DNA of 64,000 bases, from positions 674,341-738,340 of the forward strand of contig VYZB01000346.1 of the NCBI GenBank assembly GCA_013397455.1, in the 5' to 3' direction. Under the pieces are notes generated by a model. The model worked only from the letters and a program-made list of their open reading frames with translations, ran no database searches and was not told the DNA's origin. The stretch is from Crotophaga sulcirostris (lineage: Eukaryota > Chordata > Aves > Cuculiformes > Crotophagidae). Of this stretch, positions 1 to 12,209 are shown in pieces (position 1 is the first letter of the stretch; the number at the start of each line of letters is the position of its first letter). The translations under genes were made by a program, and so were the position numbers.

Positions 1-3000
1 CCCTTCTATGAGTAAGAATGGACAATTTTGGAATGCAAATGGAGTGTTAGTACAGCTCACAGGGTTCACATGCAGGGTTTTACAGATGCACACTGCCCGC
101 GGGCTTCCTTTCTGAGGTCCATGTTCTGAACCACATGAACAGAAGTGTACAACAAAGAACCTGTTAAAATACTGTGTTGGTATTGGTTTGAATAGAGCAC
201 AGTGTGTGCATGGTGGGCTGTCATCCCAACTGGCTTTCCAGGGTCAGGTTCCATTGGTTTAACATGGAAGCAGTTACCTGCAGTGAGGGAAATTGTAGTA
301 AAAACCTAAGCTTTGAGTTTTTAGGGAAAAAAATCAGTTTAAACCTAAACTGGGGGAGTGTGCATATTTTGGCAGTGGTACTTTGGGGAGGGACAGCTCA
401 TCTCTACCAAAAGGATTCTGGGTTTCCCCTCATTATCTGATAAAGGCAAATGGAGTCTTAACAAACCCAGACGTGTTGTTCAATGTTCTTGGTATCCCCT
501 CACCTTCCTGGCTGTACAGAACTCCATCTCCAGAGGTCTGGGTAAGACTGGCTTTCTTTAACTTTTAATTAAAAGCCTCAGTTTTCTCTTTTCAGAAATA
601 ATTGCGAGAATGACTCTCTTCTAGAGGCCATAAATATTGGAGTGTTCCCTCAAATTTTCCTTGATGATCCTTCCTGTTGCTGATTTTGTTTGTTTCTTAA
701 AACCTTACTTGGAGAAATGTATTTTTATGTCACCCAATTTACATTAACAAGTCCCAGAATATGGATAAAGTGATACATTTTGCTTTCTAAGTGAAGTAAT
801 TACGTTAGAAAGCAGACATCACATACAGTGTGAATCCTTTTTTTTCATTTAGACACTGCTGAGATCTGCAGGGACAATCAGAAAGCACTTTGTTCAGTCC
901 TGAGGTTGTCAGGACATCGTTTTTCCTCTGCTGCAATTACAACCTGCCATGGCAGTTGCCAGCACTTGGGTTTGACTCCTGTTCAGCAGTGACAGCTTTG
1001 TTCTAGGGCACTAAAGATGCTCTGATTTGAACACAGTTCTCTAAGGAGAGAGAGAACAGAGGAGAGCAAAGCTCAGAGTCTCTTTCTGCACTCCAAGGAG
1101 AAGCAGAGCCCTGGGACGGCCGCAGCAATGGTTCCAGGAGCTGGAAAGCAGCTCCTGCAAGGTGTTGTGCGGTCCAACTTCTGTTCACCTTTGTGAAGCT
1201 GGCACTGTTCAGTGCTGTGTGGGCGGTGCCCTGATGCTGTCTGTGTTGTTCACTCTAAGGACAGGGAAGTTCTGTATATGAACAGTTTGTCCTCTGGGAT
1301 GGTTGACTCCACTGTGCCAGTTAAGTAAGAAACCTGTTTCACCCCATTGCTGTTCTTTCCCAGGTAGCATTCTCTTGGCTTCCTCTAGGCACTTGTTTTC
1401 AGTTTCTTCTGTCTTTGGGTAAATAACTGTGATCTTCAAGGTTACTTGCATTCTACCTGTGTCTCTGTTTCTGCATCATTCATCCCTGATTGCTCAATTA
1501 CCCTTCTCCTGCTTTCCTAAGGAACATTTATCTGTCTTGTTTGGGTATGAAATGTTGACAGTACGATAATTACAGAACTGTGAACAAATAATACAGAGTA
1601 GTGTGGTTGGGTTTTAATAGAAGAACAAAAGAATCCAAATTGAGGAATCATGTGATCCTTGAATAACAATGGGTGTGGCATTGCAGGTTTTTTATGGATC
1701 ATTCCTGGCAGTTGCATCCCTTCCTTGGGACTCTATTAACATCCCACCTGTTCCATGTGCAGGTTCATCTGTGTTTCAGAGAGTGCTGACAGGGACTTCT
1801 TCAGTTCTCTATTTCTTTGCTGTAAGGCCTTGGCTTGCCTGCAGTTTTTTGGGACCTCTTGGCCAGGGACTAAGAGCCTGTGCTGGCTGAGGGCAGCTGT
1901 GTCAGAGCCTAGGAGAGGAGTCTTTCCCTGGTTGAAAAGAGCAGAAAAGGAACAGAGTGAAATTCCACAAAGAAACATGTAGCTGACTATTAGGAAAAAC
2001 ATCCTCGGAGAAGAGGCACACACGGCACTGTGAGCTGCCAGGCTGTGGAATCCTTTCTCCAGGGCAGTGGTAGAAGACCCTGTGACCAAGACATTTTCAA
2101 CAAGATAGGTAAAGGCTTTACAAAAATTGAGTGTAGGCAGCAATCCTTTACTGCCCAGAGGTGGAAAAGGGATGAGATGTTATTGTTGAAGCTATTGCTG
2201 CTTCTATCTGTGATTTGCTGGTACTTGCATGTGTTAGGTTTGCCATATTTATAATTAACCCTCAGTGCCTCTCATTTGACGTAATTCCAGTTTTCATGAC
2301 CTGGACAGACCCGCACTGTCCCTTTGGTGACCTGTGGGACTTCAGTTCATCTCTATCTGATTTTTCAAATGGACTGAACTAAGTGTTTCCAATGACACTG
2401 CAAATTTGATTAATCTTCTGCCATAGCAGGGCAGTGTTGCTAAGCAGCACTCGCCAACATGAGCCGTCTCACATTCTAGGGCTGCTTCATGGCCTGGCTC
2501 ACACGCATCCCCTCTTGTGCACTTAAGTACTGTATTTACTCCTAATGTTATACCTATAAGCTTATCCCTAATACACCAGCAACCATGAACACCCGATCTG
2601 AAATATCGTCTTACACATATAAATCACACATAATCATGGTGAGTATTTATGGCAATTTCATTATAATGAGTAGTGAAAAAAATTCTGACGTCCTCCCAAG
2701 TTCTCTGTAGTTGAGATTTACTTGAACTGAAACAAAAAGATATGGAAGAACTCTAAAAATAACCCCATCTGTTCACTAGTTATGCGATGTGTCTTTATAG
2801 TCTTTATTCTGCGTGGTCTTGAGATAAAAGCAGAAACCAGGGCTTCTGTGTCCCCTGCCAATGACCAGCATCTCCCAGCACCTGCGTGCAAACCCTTACC
2901 ACACTTTTCTCTTTGCTCTGTGTGTGCTTGGCCAGCCCCTCTCCCTGTTTCCCTTGCTCATTGTGCGCAGAATATGCTGGGAGCTGCCAGGACTCTCCCC

Positions 3001-5433
3001 TAGCAAGCTGCTCACCATGCATCCAGCTTGATTTATTGGTATGTTTTTTTATTTCATATATACTGTGTTTCCATGGTGCTGACTTTTTACCTTTAAAACT
3101 TTACCATGTGGGTTCACTGTGAATGAACATTAACGGTGTGGGAGTCAGCTCCAGACTTGCATCGTTGTTTTGTCTTTATTAAAACAGGAGCTCAGAATTT
3201 TGCTGTCTTTGGTAATTGACTCAGTTTTGCACCCCTCCCTTTTTCTCTCTTTCCACTTTTCTGATTCTTAGCCGAGGGTGCAGTTCCTGCATCTCAAAGG
3301 CATAGGGTTCTAATGGCTTTGCACATATACTTTAAAAGTATTATAAGATTGAAAATATCTTAGTGTTACAGTATATAATGTAAGACTATTTCCAGGTCCA
3401 GAGTAACTGGAAATGTCAAAACTGAAAAGTGGGAAAAATTAAAATGAGTTGCTCACTTTCCTCCAGCTGCAGCCAGACAATGGCATCACAATTTGTACTT
3501 GTGCAAATATGTAAGAGAAGCCAGCCCAAGAGTTAACTGTCCTGTTTCGGATTGTGCTTGTCCTCTTTAAGCTTAAGGAGCAGTGGCTGTGATTAAGCCA
3601 TTCCTGAAAAGGGTTTGTTTTGGTTTGTTCTGCCTTCGCTCTTTGTGTCTCATTGTAACTACACTCACCCCCCTCTGATTTAGAGCTGTTGTGTTCCAGC
3701 CTTGAGGATGTCAGAGTCAGCACTGCACAAACAAAACAAGGAAAGCAGGGCCCTTGCACTTAAAAAAAGTGAAATTGCTGCACAGCATTGACTCTTGTGT
3801 GTCTTTTCCTTGCTGGGCTGGGTGAGCTCTGAGCCACACTCTGCTGTGGACTTTGGTGGATGGCAAGTTTCCCTACAACCATTCTGGTTTCATGGTGCTG
3901 TGTTCTTGACCAGAGTGGTTATCCTCTTCCACAGAAGTTGTTCGGCTGTGGAAGGGATGAATTCATACAACTAGTACCTCTGCTTACATTTTAAAGGGTA
4001 TTTTGTGATTTATTTATGCCTACTGGCTCAAAGGAAGTTAATATCAGCCTGAGTTTTGCTTCCTTTTATTCCAGCAGAACTTGAAAAGCATTTGGGCTGA
4101 ACAGAGACAGATCCGTATGAAATGGAGCAGAAGCATTATTCTCACTTGTGCAAATGTTGCAGTGGTTCTGACTGAGCTGACGTGTCCACACCTCACAGTG
4201 TGGTGCAGGGGAAGAAGACTGTGTTGTGGGGGCAAGGCTGCATCCTGGCAAACCACTCCGGGAGTGGCCCTGCCCCATGTGAACAGGGCTGAGTTCAGGC
4301 TCAGTGAGGATACTCAGCATCACAGGTTGTGGCATCTCGTGGTTTTCTGCTGTGGCAAATGCTCAGGGAACTCTTGGGCTCTGCAGATTTCTATTTATTG
4401 TAATTTCATCCAGTCTATTGATTTCTTCTGAATGAAACCTTCCTAACTTAGTTGTTTAATCTTTCCTAAGGTATTTTTGGTGGTAAATGCTGCCCACACA
4501 TAGGAAGACATGATTCTGCCCTAGACAGCTCTCAATACAAACTTAACAGTATCTAAAGACTATGTAATATAAAGAGCAATGCTTTAATTACTTGAACTCC
4601 CAAGAATGCAGCAAGGCTGGAGGAGTAGGCATGTTCGTAGGGTAGGATTAGCCTCATTTGTCTAGAGATCAGAATCAAGTGTTGTTTAAAGTCATAAATG
4701 AAGAAGAAATGGATGATGTCCTTATGATCTCACCAGGAAAGCATGGCGGTCACACCCCAGGTTGGATTCTCTCTGTCTTGTTTGTGTAGACCAGCTCCTC
4801 TCTCTTTTTTCCTTACCCCATCTAAACATTACAGAAGGTATTAATTCACACATGAGACTTTCTGATCTCAGGCACACGCTATGGAGGTGCAAAGTATTGC
4901 TATAGCAGCATAATTTATCAGCATTAAAATCTCTGACATAACGTTCTCCCAAGGAGGCTGGCAATGAAAACTGAGAATGGCGCAGTGTGATCTCCTCCTG
5001 GTAGCAATGAATGTAAACACAATGGAAAACAGAAGGAAAGTAATGGCTTACTGCAGTCCTAAATTCTCACTTCCAAATCCTGCACTAATCATCCAACAGT
5101 TGTCGAGATGTGAAATATAAGGTAGGGAAAGAAAGCTGCGATCATTTGCTACAGAAAGTATTTGGTCTGTTTCCTTATCAGTTCCCTGTTCAGAGTTCAG
5201 AGCTGCTACTGGGTTTGAAGAAGTGGCTTGATGATATGATGACATTTTTGTGATTAGGTGGGCAGCAATAAAGGAAGTCCAGCCCCTTGCTTCTGGGCAA
5301 AACCTGCTCACGAGGATTGTCAAGTATTGCATGGTTTGCCAGTTTGATCTTTCCCTTCACAGCAAATATTGGCAAGTCTCCATAGCAGGCAGCCAGTGGC
5401 CTGATCTGGCCAGAAGAACGAGAGTATGAAGAG

Positions 5434-5525
5434 TTGATATCATAAGTATGAGGCTGGTATCCTGTTGGTATCATGAGTATGAGGCCGGTATCACATTGAT
5501 ATCATGAGTACGAGGCTGGTTAAGG
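5434..5525. repeat. 31-bp tandem repeat, about 2.9 copies
   Basis: Three consecutive units begin TTGATATCATAAGTATGAGG (5434-5464), TTGGTATCATGAGTATGAGG (5465-5495) and TTGATATCATGAGTACGAGG (5496-5525, whose last bases diverge). The first two units are exactly 31 bp and differ at only a few positions. This is a small minisatellite inside the intron with no sign of coding. Confidence 0.85.
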
Positions 5526-6372
5526 TCTGAGTGCTGAGGGAAATATCTGAACAATGTTTAACTTGATGCAAATCCTCAGACTTGCTATTTCATAACCATC
5601 TTTCTCTGTACTATAAAAATCCTCTAAAGGTATTTCTCACGGACAGAAACTTTTGCCACGACCTTTGTTATAGTATGCGTTTGCTTTGTGTAAGGCAGCA
5701 AAGTGCACAGCCAGGTGGCCTGTGTTGTACACACCATGGTATTTCAATCATGCAAATAGCTCCCGGAGAAGTATTCAGTTCACATGAATGCGTGTTACGT
5801 ACCTCATTTTTAAGTAAAGTGGCACTTAATAAACGTGAAACACCTTTGGTTATCTAAATGCTTCAAATTCTTGATGCACTCACAAACAGGAAAGTCGCTC
5901 CTATAACAGGAGCCACACAGACTGCCTCAGGGAATTTTGCAACCTGAGAAGGACATAATGTGGCCCATGAATATCTGAGGTGGGAAGGAGTTTAAATAGC
6001 ACAGACAAATGACAGGCTAGGTATAAGTTAGGCTGTGATTATCTTCCTGCAAGACACATAAAGGGTATTAATTTATCAAAGGGAGCAGTTAAAGGCTACA
6101 TGACCTATATCTGTGCTTAAAGTGGACAAGAGAAAATGCTAAGAGTCATGTCTGGACTGGAGAGGTCTCCATAGGTGTGTCTGTGATGGCACAGTACCCA
6201 ATGGAAAGATACCAGTTCTTCTCACACTGCTTACTTTATGCCTGTCAAAATCTGTGCTTGATCCAGTGGATATCTTACCCCCTTTCCTGGGGGTGAGGAA
6301 GGGAAGCAGCGTGTGCAGACCCTCAGGTTGTGCAGGGATTTGCCAACTTGTTTATATCCAGCTCATTTATTT

Positions 6373-6785
6373 CATAGAATGAGTCATGGAATGGTTTGCG
6401 TTGTCCCCATAGGCAGGGACACCTCCCACTGGATCAGGGTGCTCAAAGCCCCATCCAACCTGGCCTTGAACACCTCCAGGGATTGGGGCAGTCACGACTT
6501 CTCTGGGCAATCTGGGCCAGGGCCTCCCCACTCTCATAGGAAAATATTTCTTCCTAAAATCTCATCTCCATCTCCTCTCTTTCAGCTAAAAACCATTCCC
6601 CCTCATCCTGTCCCTGCATTCCCTGATCAAGAGCCCCTCCTCAGCTTTCCTGGAGCCCTTTTCAGTACTGGAAGGCCACTCTAAGGTCTCTCTGGAGCCT
6701 TCTCTTCTCCAGGCTGAACAAGCCCAACTCTCTCAGCATGTCCTTGGATGGGAGGTGCTCCAGCCCTCAGATCATTTCTTTGGTA
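6373..6785 (-). mobile_element. CR1 LINE fragment, 3' end
   Basis: Read on the + strand this is the complement of a CR1 3' end. It starts with CATAGAATGAGTCATGGAATGG, continues with the typical GGGACACCTCCCACTGGATC block and the TTGAACACCTCCAGGGATTGG block, and ends near TCCAGCCCTCAGATCATTTC. The first segment is diverged and slightly shortened. It is a 5'-truncated, non-coding copy, as most CR1 insertions are. Confidence 0.92.
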
Positions 6786-7464
6786 TGACGATGTGTAAAA
6801 GGAACACTTCTTTAGGCTTCACCCCCAGCTCCTGGTTTCTCTTCAAAATGCTGTCCCATTTGCTCCAGCTGACGGGCTTGACCCACTAAGAATGTTCTCA
6901 TGTGCTGTAAGTGCTGGACACCACAGTCGTGTTATACTTTCATTGCCTTATTTAGCCAAGAGATTAAACGTTATGCTCAGATTATGTAGAACATTAACTC
7001 CTAACAATAAGCAAATAAGACATTAGAAGCATTGCTATTAAAATGTTTAGTGCTGGCTTTGCTGTGGAGCACTACGGGAGCTGTGACTGATGTTCCGTGA
7101 GGGAGGAGGCGCAGCAGAGAAGTAGTGCTGTATGTTCAGTGCGAGGATCTTTTTCTTCTGCAAGGTAGCGCCCGTAGCTGCCGGTCCACAGGCTGTGTCG
7201 GTGCGTGCTTTAGTGGGTATTTTCACATGTGCTGAAACACCTGAGCTCGGTTCTGCCAGCCATGACTGAAAATCTGGGGGTTCTTGGTCAGGTAATTAAG
7301 TTCTGGCCCATCCCCTGGTCGCTGGTGAGCAGTGGTCTGGTGCCCATGCCTGTTAGATGCTGGGCCGACCCACGCCCCGCGCCACAGCCTCTCCTCTTGC
7401 CGGGAGTCGCGATGTGCTAGTCTTGTCTTTCAGACAGTATTTTTATGTGAGCTGATGGTTGCCA

Positions 7465-7660
7465 GGGTAACGGAGGCTTCGGGGAGTCTCGCGCCGACGC
7501 AGCGCCCTGGCCTCGGCGAGCGCTGGGAGCAGATGTTGGCTGCAAGCTGGGGAGCCGGGTGGACGGCAGCACTGCCGGCAGCCGCACGTGAAGGCAGCTG
7601 GAGAGGACAATTTGCCCGGCTGCGCTCGGTGCAAGAGAGCAGGTTCCCGGCTCGCTCGCT
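7465..7660. promoter_or_regulatory. CpG-rich block just before the coding exon
   Basis: About twenty CG dinucleotides fall in roughly 190 bases, against a CG-poor background on both sides. CpG density of this kind in birds marks unmethylated promoters or enhancers. It sits only about 50 bp before the exon's splice acceptor, so it could be an internal promoter or simply a GC-rich exon shore. I see no TATA box and no clear first-exon donor in it, so a promoter role is only a suggestion. Confidence 0.35.
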
Positions 7661-7709
7661 CTTTCTGCCTTTTTTTGTTGTAATTTAGTATTCTTGTCTC
7701 ACCCCACAG

Positions 7710-7828
7710 GGGTTCCTCAGCCGCCGGCTTAAAGGCTCCATCAAAAGGACAAAGAGCCAACCGAAGCTCGATAGGAACAGCAGCTTCCGGCACATTTTAC
7801 CTGGCTTCAGGAGTGTGGACAATGAAAG
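7710..7828 (+). CDS. DAB2IP: DAB2IP internal coding exon (N-terminal basic segment)
   Basis: The exon is 119 nt, flanked by acceptor CCCCACAG and donor AAAG|GTAAGG. Read in phase 0 it gives 39 codons plus two bases, starting [17 protein letters not shown] and ending SVDNE plus AG of the next codon (Arg or Ser). This matches the conserved segment ahead of the PH domain in SynGAP-family Ras GTPase-activating proteins. HILPGF and LDRNSSFRH fit DAB2IP better than SYNGAP1 or RASAL2, which have ILPRF. DAB2IP (AIP1) is a cytoplasmic/membrane scaffold that inactivates Ras and modulates TNF-ASK1, PI3K-AKT and Reelin-DAB1 signalling; the GAP and C2 domains lie in later exons not present here. The length is not a multiple of three, so skipping it would shift the frame. 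Where mammalian DAB2IP, as I recall it, has an alanine run before DNER, this copy has a single Val. The Lys/Arg-rich stretch may bind acidic membrane lipids (inference). Confidence 0.9.
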
Positions 7829-8148
7829 GTAAGGAGACCTTCTCGGAGGGTGGTGAGAGGGGGGTGTGAGAGAGAAAGATGATACTGATTTTTCCAGGAC
7901 TTGTTAACATCTTGCTTATCTTATTCAGACCCAGGACCACATCTGTGATAGAAGTAGACTTGCTTAATCGCAAGAGGGGTAATATTAATTTGTTGGCAAG
8001 TCTACAGTGTGAGCCCTCCCTTTTTAGGTTAAATAACGTGTGCCGAGAAGCCTGGCTGCCCTGCTTTCTTTCTCCAATAAATCCTAAGTTGATGCACCAG
8101 CATATAAATAGCACAGAGATGCAGCAGCCAACGGCGGCTGATGCGGGT

Positions 8149-8165
8149 GAGGGAGGGAGGGAGGG
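8149..8165. repeat. Short GGGA tetranucleotide repeat
   Basis: GAGGGAGGGAGGGAGGG, about four units of GGGA, on the + strand. It is a short microsatellite in the intron just after the coding exon. Several GGG runs separated by single A could form a G-quadruplex. Confidence 0.8.
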
Positions 8166-10872
8166 ATGCATGCTCACATACTGGACGACATGGAACATTA
8201 CTGGGTTACACATACCAACAATAACATAGAACAATAACAGCCGTAATCTCCCCAAATCCCTCTACCCCCTGCCGCACGCACACATCGCCAGCGCAGCCGG
8301 TGACCACTGTCATTATACCGAGATGGATTCTCGGCGTGTGGCCGGAGCTGCTTTTTCTGTCTGAGCCATGACAGGATTTTTCAGGCCAGGAGAGATGCAT
8401 TGCAGGGAATGTGCAAAAGGATCAGAGGAAGCATTTAGCATGGGGTGGCTGGTACTGGGGCAAATTGCAGGTGAAACAAAGGGGAAATCAGACCTTGATT
8501 TTATTCTTCAGCTGAGTTGGAAAGTAAAGTAGCTCTGTAGTGGATTTGTCTGTATTCACGTACATGTGGGTGGATGTCAATGTGGGCATGAGACAGGGAC
8601 ACGTTCTAGGTAAATTTGTGTGTGAATTCACATGCAGATCAAGGTCACGGTTGGGTACGACAGGCTGCGTTACCAGCCACAGAAACAAACTAGTGGCTTC
8701 CTTCCAAAAGGAAGATCTTTCAACCTTACGTGAATCATTTTGGGGATGACACAGAAGTACTGAAGTGCCAGGAAAAGTCTGTGTCTGAAAAATACACTGG
8801 ATCAGACAGACACTGATGTAATTGCTTTGTGGCAATGGCATTTTAAAATATCAGGATGTTGCTTTAAAATCCATTGAGTAAATGCTTTGCTTTTAAATGC
8901 AATGACAACTTTTACTCTGGTTTAGCTGTGCTCATTCATTGAAGGGGCTATGAATTTCTGAAGCCTGCAAATGACGATTATGAATATGGATTTTTCCCTT
9001 CCTGACCTATTCAAGCCTCCTAAACTTTTTCCTTCTGGATTCTGTGAGCAAAAAGGTTGTGCTGGTCAGTGCAGAGGGATATTTCAGGGGTTACTGTCTG
9101 GGAAGACAGAGATGATTTGATTCCTGTGCTGCAGTTTTCACAAATGCTCAAAGTAGGGCACTGTGTTCCGTATGGAAGAGAAGCGAGTGTGGCCAGGCGG
9201 CTGGGAATCTGCCGACAGTGCTGCTGCTTTACTCAAGGAGTAGGGAAATTAGACAGTGTTTTCTCTCTACCTTGGTGAGTTTTGTTTCTTTCTTTGGCAG
9301 TACAGGACATGGGGAATTAAGTCTTTCGGCCAGCCCTGCAGCCAAAGTCGTTTTCCCGAATTAAGCCTTGCTTAATTTCCCTGCCCTCCCAGCACAAGAG
9401 CCCTGGAGCTGGCTGGTCAGTGGCCTCACGCAGAGCCAGGCTCACTGCAACTTCTGTTCAGAGAGATTCGGTGAGTGGCTGCGGTGCGTTTTCAGTGTGA
9501 GCTGAAAATGGGATGGGTCAGAGGAGAAGAAGCATTTGGCAGCCTTGAATAAAACCCAAGGATCTGCTTACATGAGTATTTAGAAACGGGAAATGAAAGG
9601 CTCCCACTAGGGTATCACTAATGAATGCACTTGGTCTGTGATACAGAGACGTCCCTGCTCTGGGGGAAGCTGCCTGATACGAGGTAGCTGTGGACAGCGA
9701 GCTATGTCTCCCAGCCTTCATCGTGGTGTCAGATCTATAACGTGAGCAGGTATCCATTTGCAGGAGATCTTGGCCTTTGGTGCTGTTCCTTTCAGAGAGG
9801 TGAAAGAAAAGCAGCAGCTGGGCTTCTCAGGCGTGTGTCAAGGTTTCAGTTGCAGAAAATAATTTTATCTTCCTGAACATCCCCATTCACGTCTGCTGAA
9901 ATGCAAAATATACTCACTTCTCTGTATGAAAGGGCTGGAGTCTTTTAGATCACTCTTGTGTATTTTCTGCTGTGCTTCCCTGTCTGTCTTGAAATCCCAG
10001 AACTCTTTCAAAGCAGCATCTGGTATTGGAATATTTGCCTCTTAAATATTTGATTCTTGACTCCATCTTGTATCCAAGCTGATTGTTCGTGAACCGCTCC
10101 TTTGCTCATGGCAGGAACCATTGTACTAGCATTCTGTTCTGAAGCTTGGTACAATTTTTTTGTGGGAGATGCCGTAGCAATAAATGCAGTCAAAGCACTC
10201 CAGGTTGAAATATTGAGATACAGCAGGTCCTAAATGATTCTGTTACTCGGCTTCTGTGTGTCTAAATGGGTACTGTCATGCCTCATAGTTTCTTTATTTT
10301 TCATTTTCTTGCATGTCCTGGTTACCCTGCTATGTGCAGCAGGTGCGTATGAGTATGTGAAACATGCACATCCATGTACAGACAGCTGACTCGGGGGCTG
10401 TGACATGTAGGGAGAGCAGAGAAGAGGATTTAGACAAACATATCTATGCTTTCTATCCTCTGTTTGATTAATGCAAGCATTTAAATACATGGTGTAAATT
10501 TAAAATGGAAAAATATTTCCTTCCACAGTAGTAAGAAATGTGTAGAGTGGGAGTTTTGGAGGGAAGGAAAACAAGGGAATGACATCAAACATTGGGAGAG
10601 TCACAGGATGTCTCCTGGGCATCAGTTCAGCATTGTCTGGTTAATCGTGTGTCAGTAGAGTCTGGGTCTCATACCCTGCCTCAGCGCAACGAGAGCAGCC
10701 AGGTTTCCAGGGGAGTCTGGCAGAGCTGCTCCTAGGAAGCAGGGTTCCTGCATCCTGCGGAGGAGTCGACGGCTCCGAAATGGGAGAAATGGGTTCTCTG
10801 TCAAGTTGATGCGCCATCCACCAGTGTTCCACTTCCACAGCCTGGTGGCTGTTTGCCATTCTGCCGTGGTCA

Positions 10873-10897
10873 TGTGTGTGTGTGTGTGTGTGTGTGT
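10873..10897. repeat. (TG)n microsatellite
   Basis: Twelve uninterrupted TG dinucleotides follow CATG. It is likely length-polymorphic. Confidence 0.97.
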
Positions 10898-12050
10898 TCA
10901 GAGCAGCTATGGAAACTTAGGGAATTCTGGTTTAGAAAAGCCTTGCCCATCCGTTCTTTCTCTGTAGTGAACATATGAGGAACTGCTCGAAGGGCTCTGT
11001 TAGAAACATACGCTGGTCATAGCCAAGCAGAGCTTGTATTGTAGAAGAAACGTGGTTGTCTGTCATGGTATTGGGGTTTGCATTGCCTGAGAAGAGACCT
11101 TCTGTTTGAAAGAGATGGAATAAATAAATTCCTCTGGGGCTCACATTGCGGTGGTTGGCCAAACTTTGCCAGCCTTTTGCGTACTGATTTTTTCCTAGGA
11201 GCTCTGTTACAGCAACAGTAATAAAGCTATTGATTGTGAATAAGAGAAGCAAAATCAGAGCAACTGTAGCTCGTGCTCTGTGAGAAGTGCATTCACCTGA
11301 GACAATTGGTTTATATAAATGTGAGGTTTAAAGGAGAGTTGTGGGACAAGTGCTCCTTGCAGGTTGATGGTTGCTCAGATTGCTGTAGGAGCTCAAAAGG
11401 GCTTTTTGCTCACAATGCCTCCTGCATCCTCATTTACTACAGCAGCTAACGAAGTTTTTGTCATGGAGTGCTGGATGGTTGTCCTTGTAGTTGTTCTGTG
11501 GAACCAGCCACAACTCAAGCATTTGGCAGAGGGATTTTTCTTAATTGGTCCCACAAAATTCTGCTCCAAAACTTGTGATGGGCAAAGTTTGTGGGCTGGG
11601 CTCTGGGCACATGGAGCAGAGCCAGAGGACTGCGTGCAGCCACTCCACTGCAGTTGTTAAGGGTTGGTGTTAGTGCACTTCTGGCTGTTCCCCTGTTGTA
11701 CTGACATTTTCCATCCCTGCTGTCACTTTGGGACAGTAATCCTTAGAAAACAATTTCTGACAGTTTGTCAGGAATTTAAAAAGTTGTTTTAAATGGGAGT
11801 TGTGTTTTTTAGATCTGCATACATGAACTTGGTGTCATGTCCTCTGAAATGGGCCCAGGCTGCTGTGATTTTACCCCAGCACCAAGAGGACAGGGACACT
11901 TTCAGAGTTTCTTGATCTGGTGGAGGATGGGATGGGTGCTCTGTGTAACCCCGTGTTCTGACGTAATCCTTGAGGTGATCATTCCTAGGGATGCTTTTCC
12001 TCAGTGCACCCAGAAATCATTTAATGCTAAGGGACTCTGCTAGTGCCTAG

Positions 12051-12209
12051 GGCAGTGGTGGAGTCTCCATCCTTGGAGGGGTTCAAAAAATGTGTGTCTG
12101 TGGCACTTTGGAACATGGTTTAATAGGCACAGTGGGGTTGGGCTAATGGTTGGACTGGATGAGCTTAGAGGTCTTTTCCAACCTTAATGATTCATGACTC
12201 TGATTCTAC
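12051..12209 (+). mobile_element. CR1 LINE 3' end fragment (TTTAATAGGCAC subtype)
   Basis: The order of blocks is the CR1 3' end: GGCAGTGGTGGAGTCTCCAT, GGAGGGGTTCAAAAAATGTG, ACATGGTTTAATAGGCACAG, GGTTGGACTGGATGAGCTTA, TTTTCCAACCTTAATGATTC. The end of the element lies near TGATTCTACC. It belongs to a CR1 subtype different from the copies at 14 kb or 24 kb and is moderately diverged, hence fairly old. Confidence 0.9.

Larger units (their letters stand above)
1..7709 (+). other. DAB2IP: Intron upstream of the DAB2IP-like exon (partial)
   Basis: This stretch has no recognisable coding exon. Its 3' end is a good vertebrate acceptor: a pyrimidine-rich tract from about 7660 ends in CCCCACAG at 7702-7709, just before the coding exon. 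Within it I see one CR1 fragment (6373-6785), a 31-bp tandem repeat (5434-5525), and a CpG-rich block (about 7465-7660). The rest is unique sequence in which short open frames occur on both strands without any protein family I recognise. That it is intronic is inferred from the exon; the upstream exons of the gene must lie before the window. Confidence 0.75.
7829..12050. other. Unique intron segment, no gene seen
   Basis: Apart from the GGGA and TG microsatellites I see no repeat family, RNA gene or exon here. Open frames are short and on both strands without family resemblance. Confidence 0.6.

Noticed and set aside
1981..2150. Possible very old CR1 remnant
   Set aside because: A loose resemblance (ATTAGGAAAAACATCC, GGCTGTGGAATCCTT) is too weak to call without alignment to a consensus.
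7443..7793. - strand open frame across the DAB2IP exon
   Set aside because: It is the shadow of the + strand exon, whose splice sites and protein match are clear.
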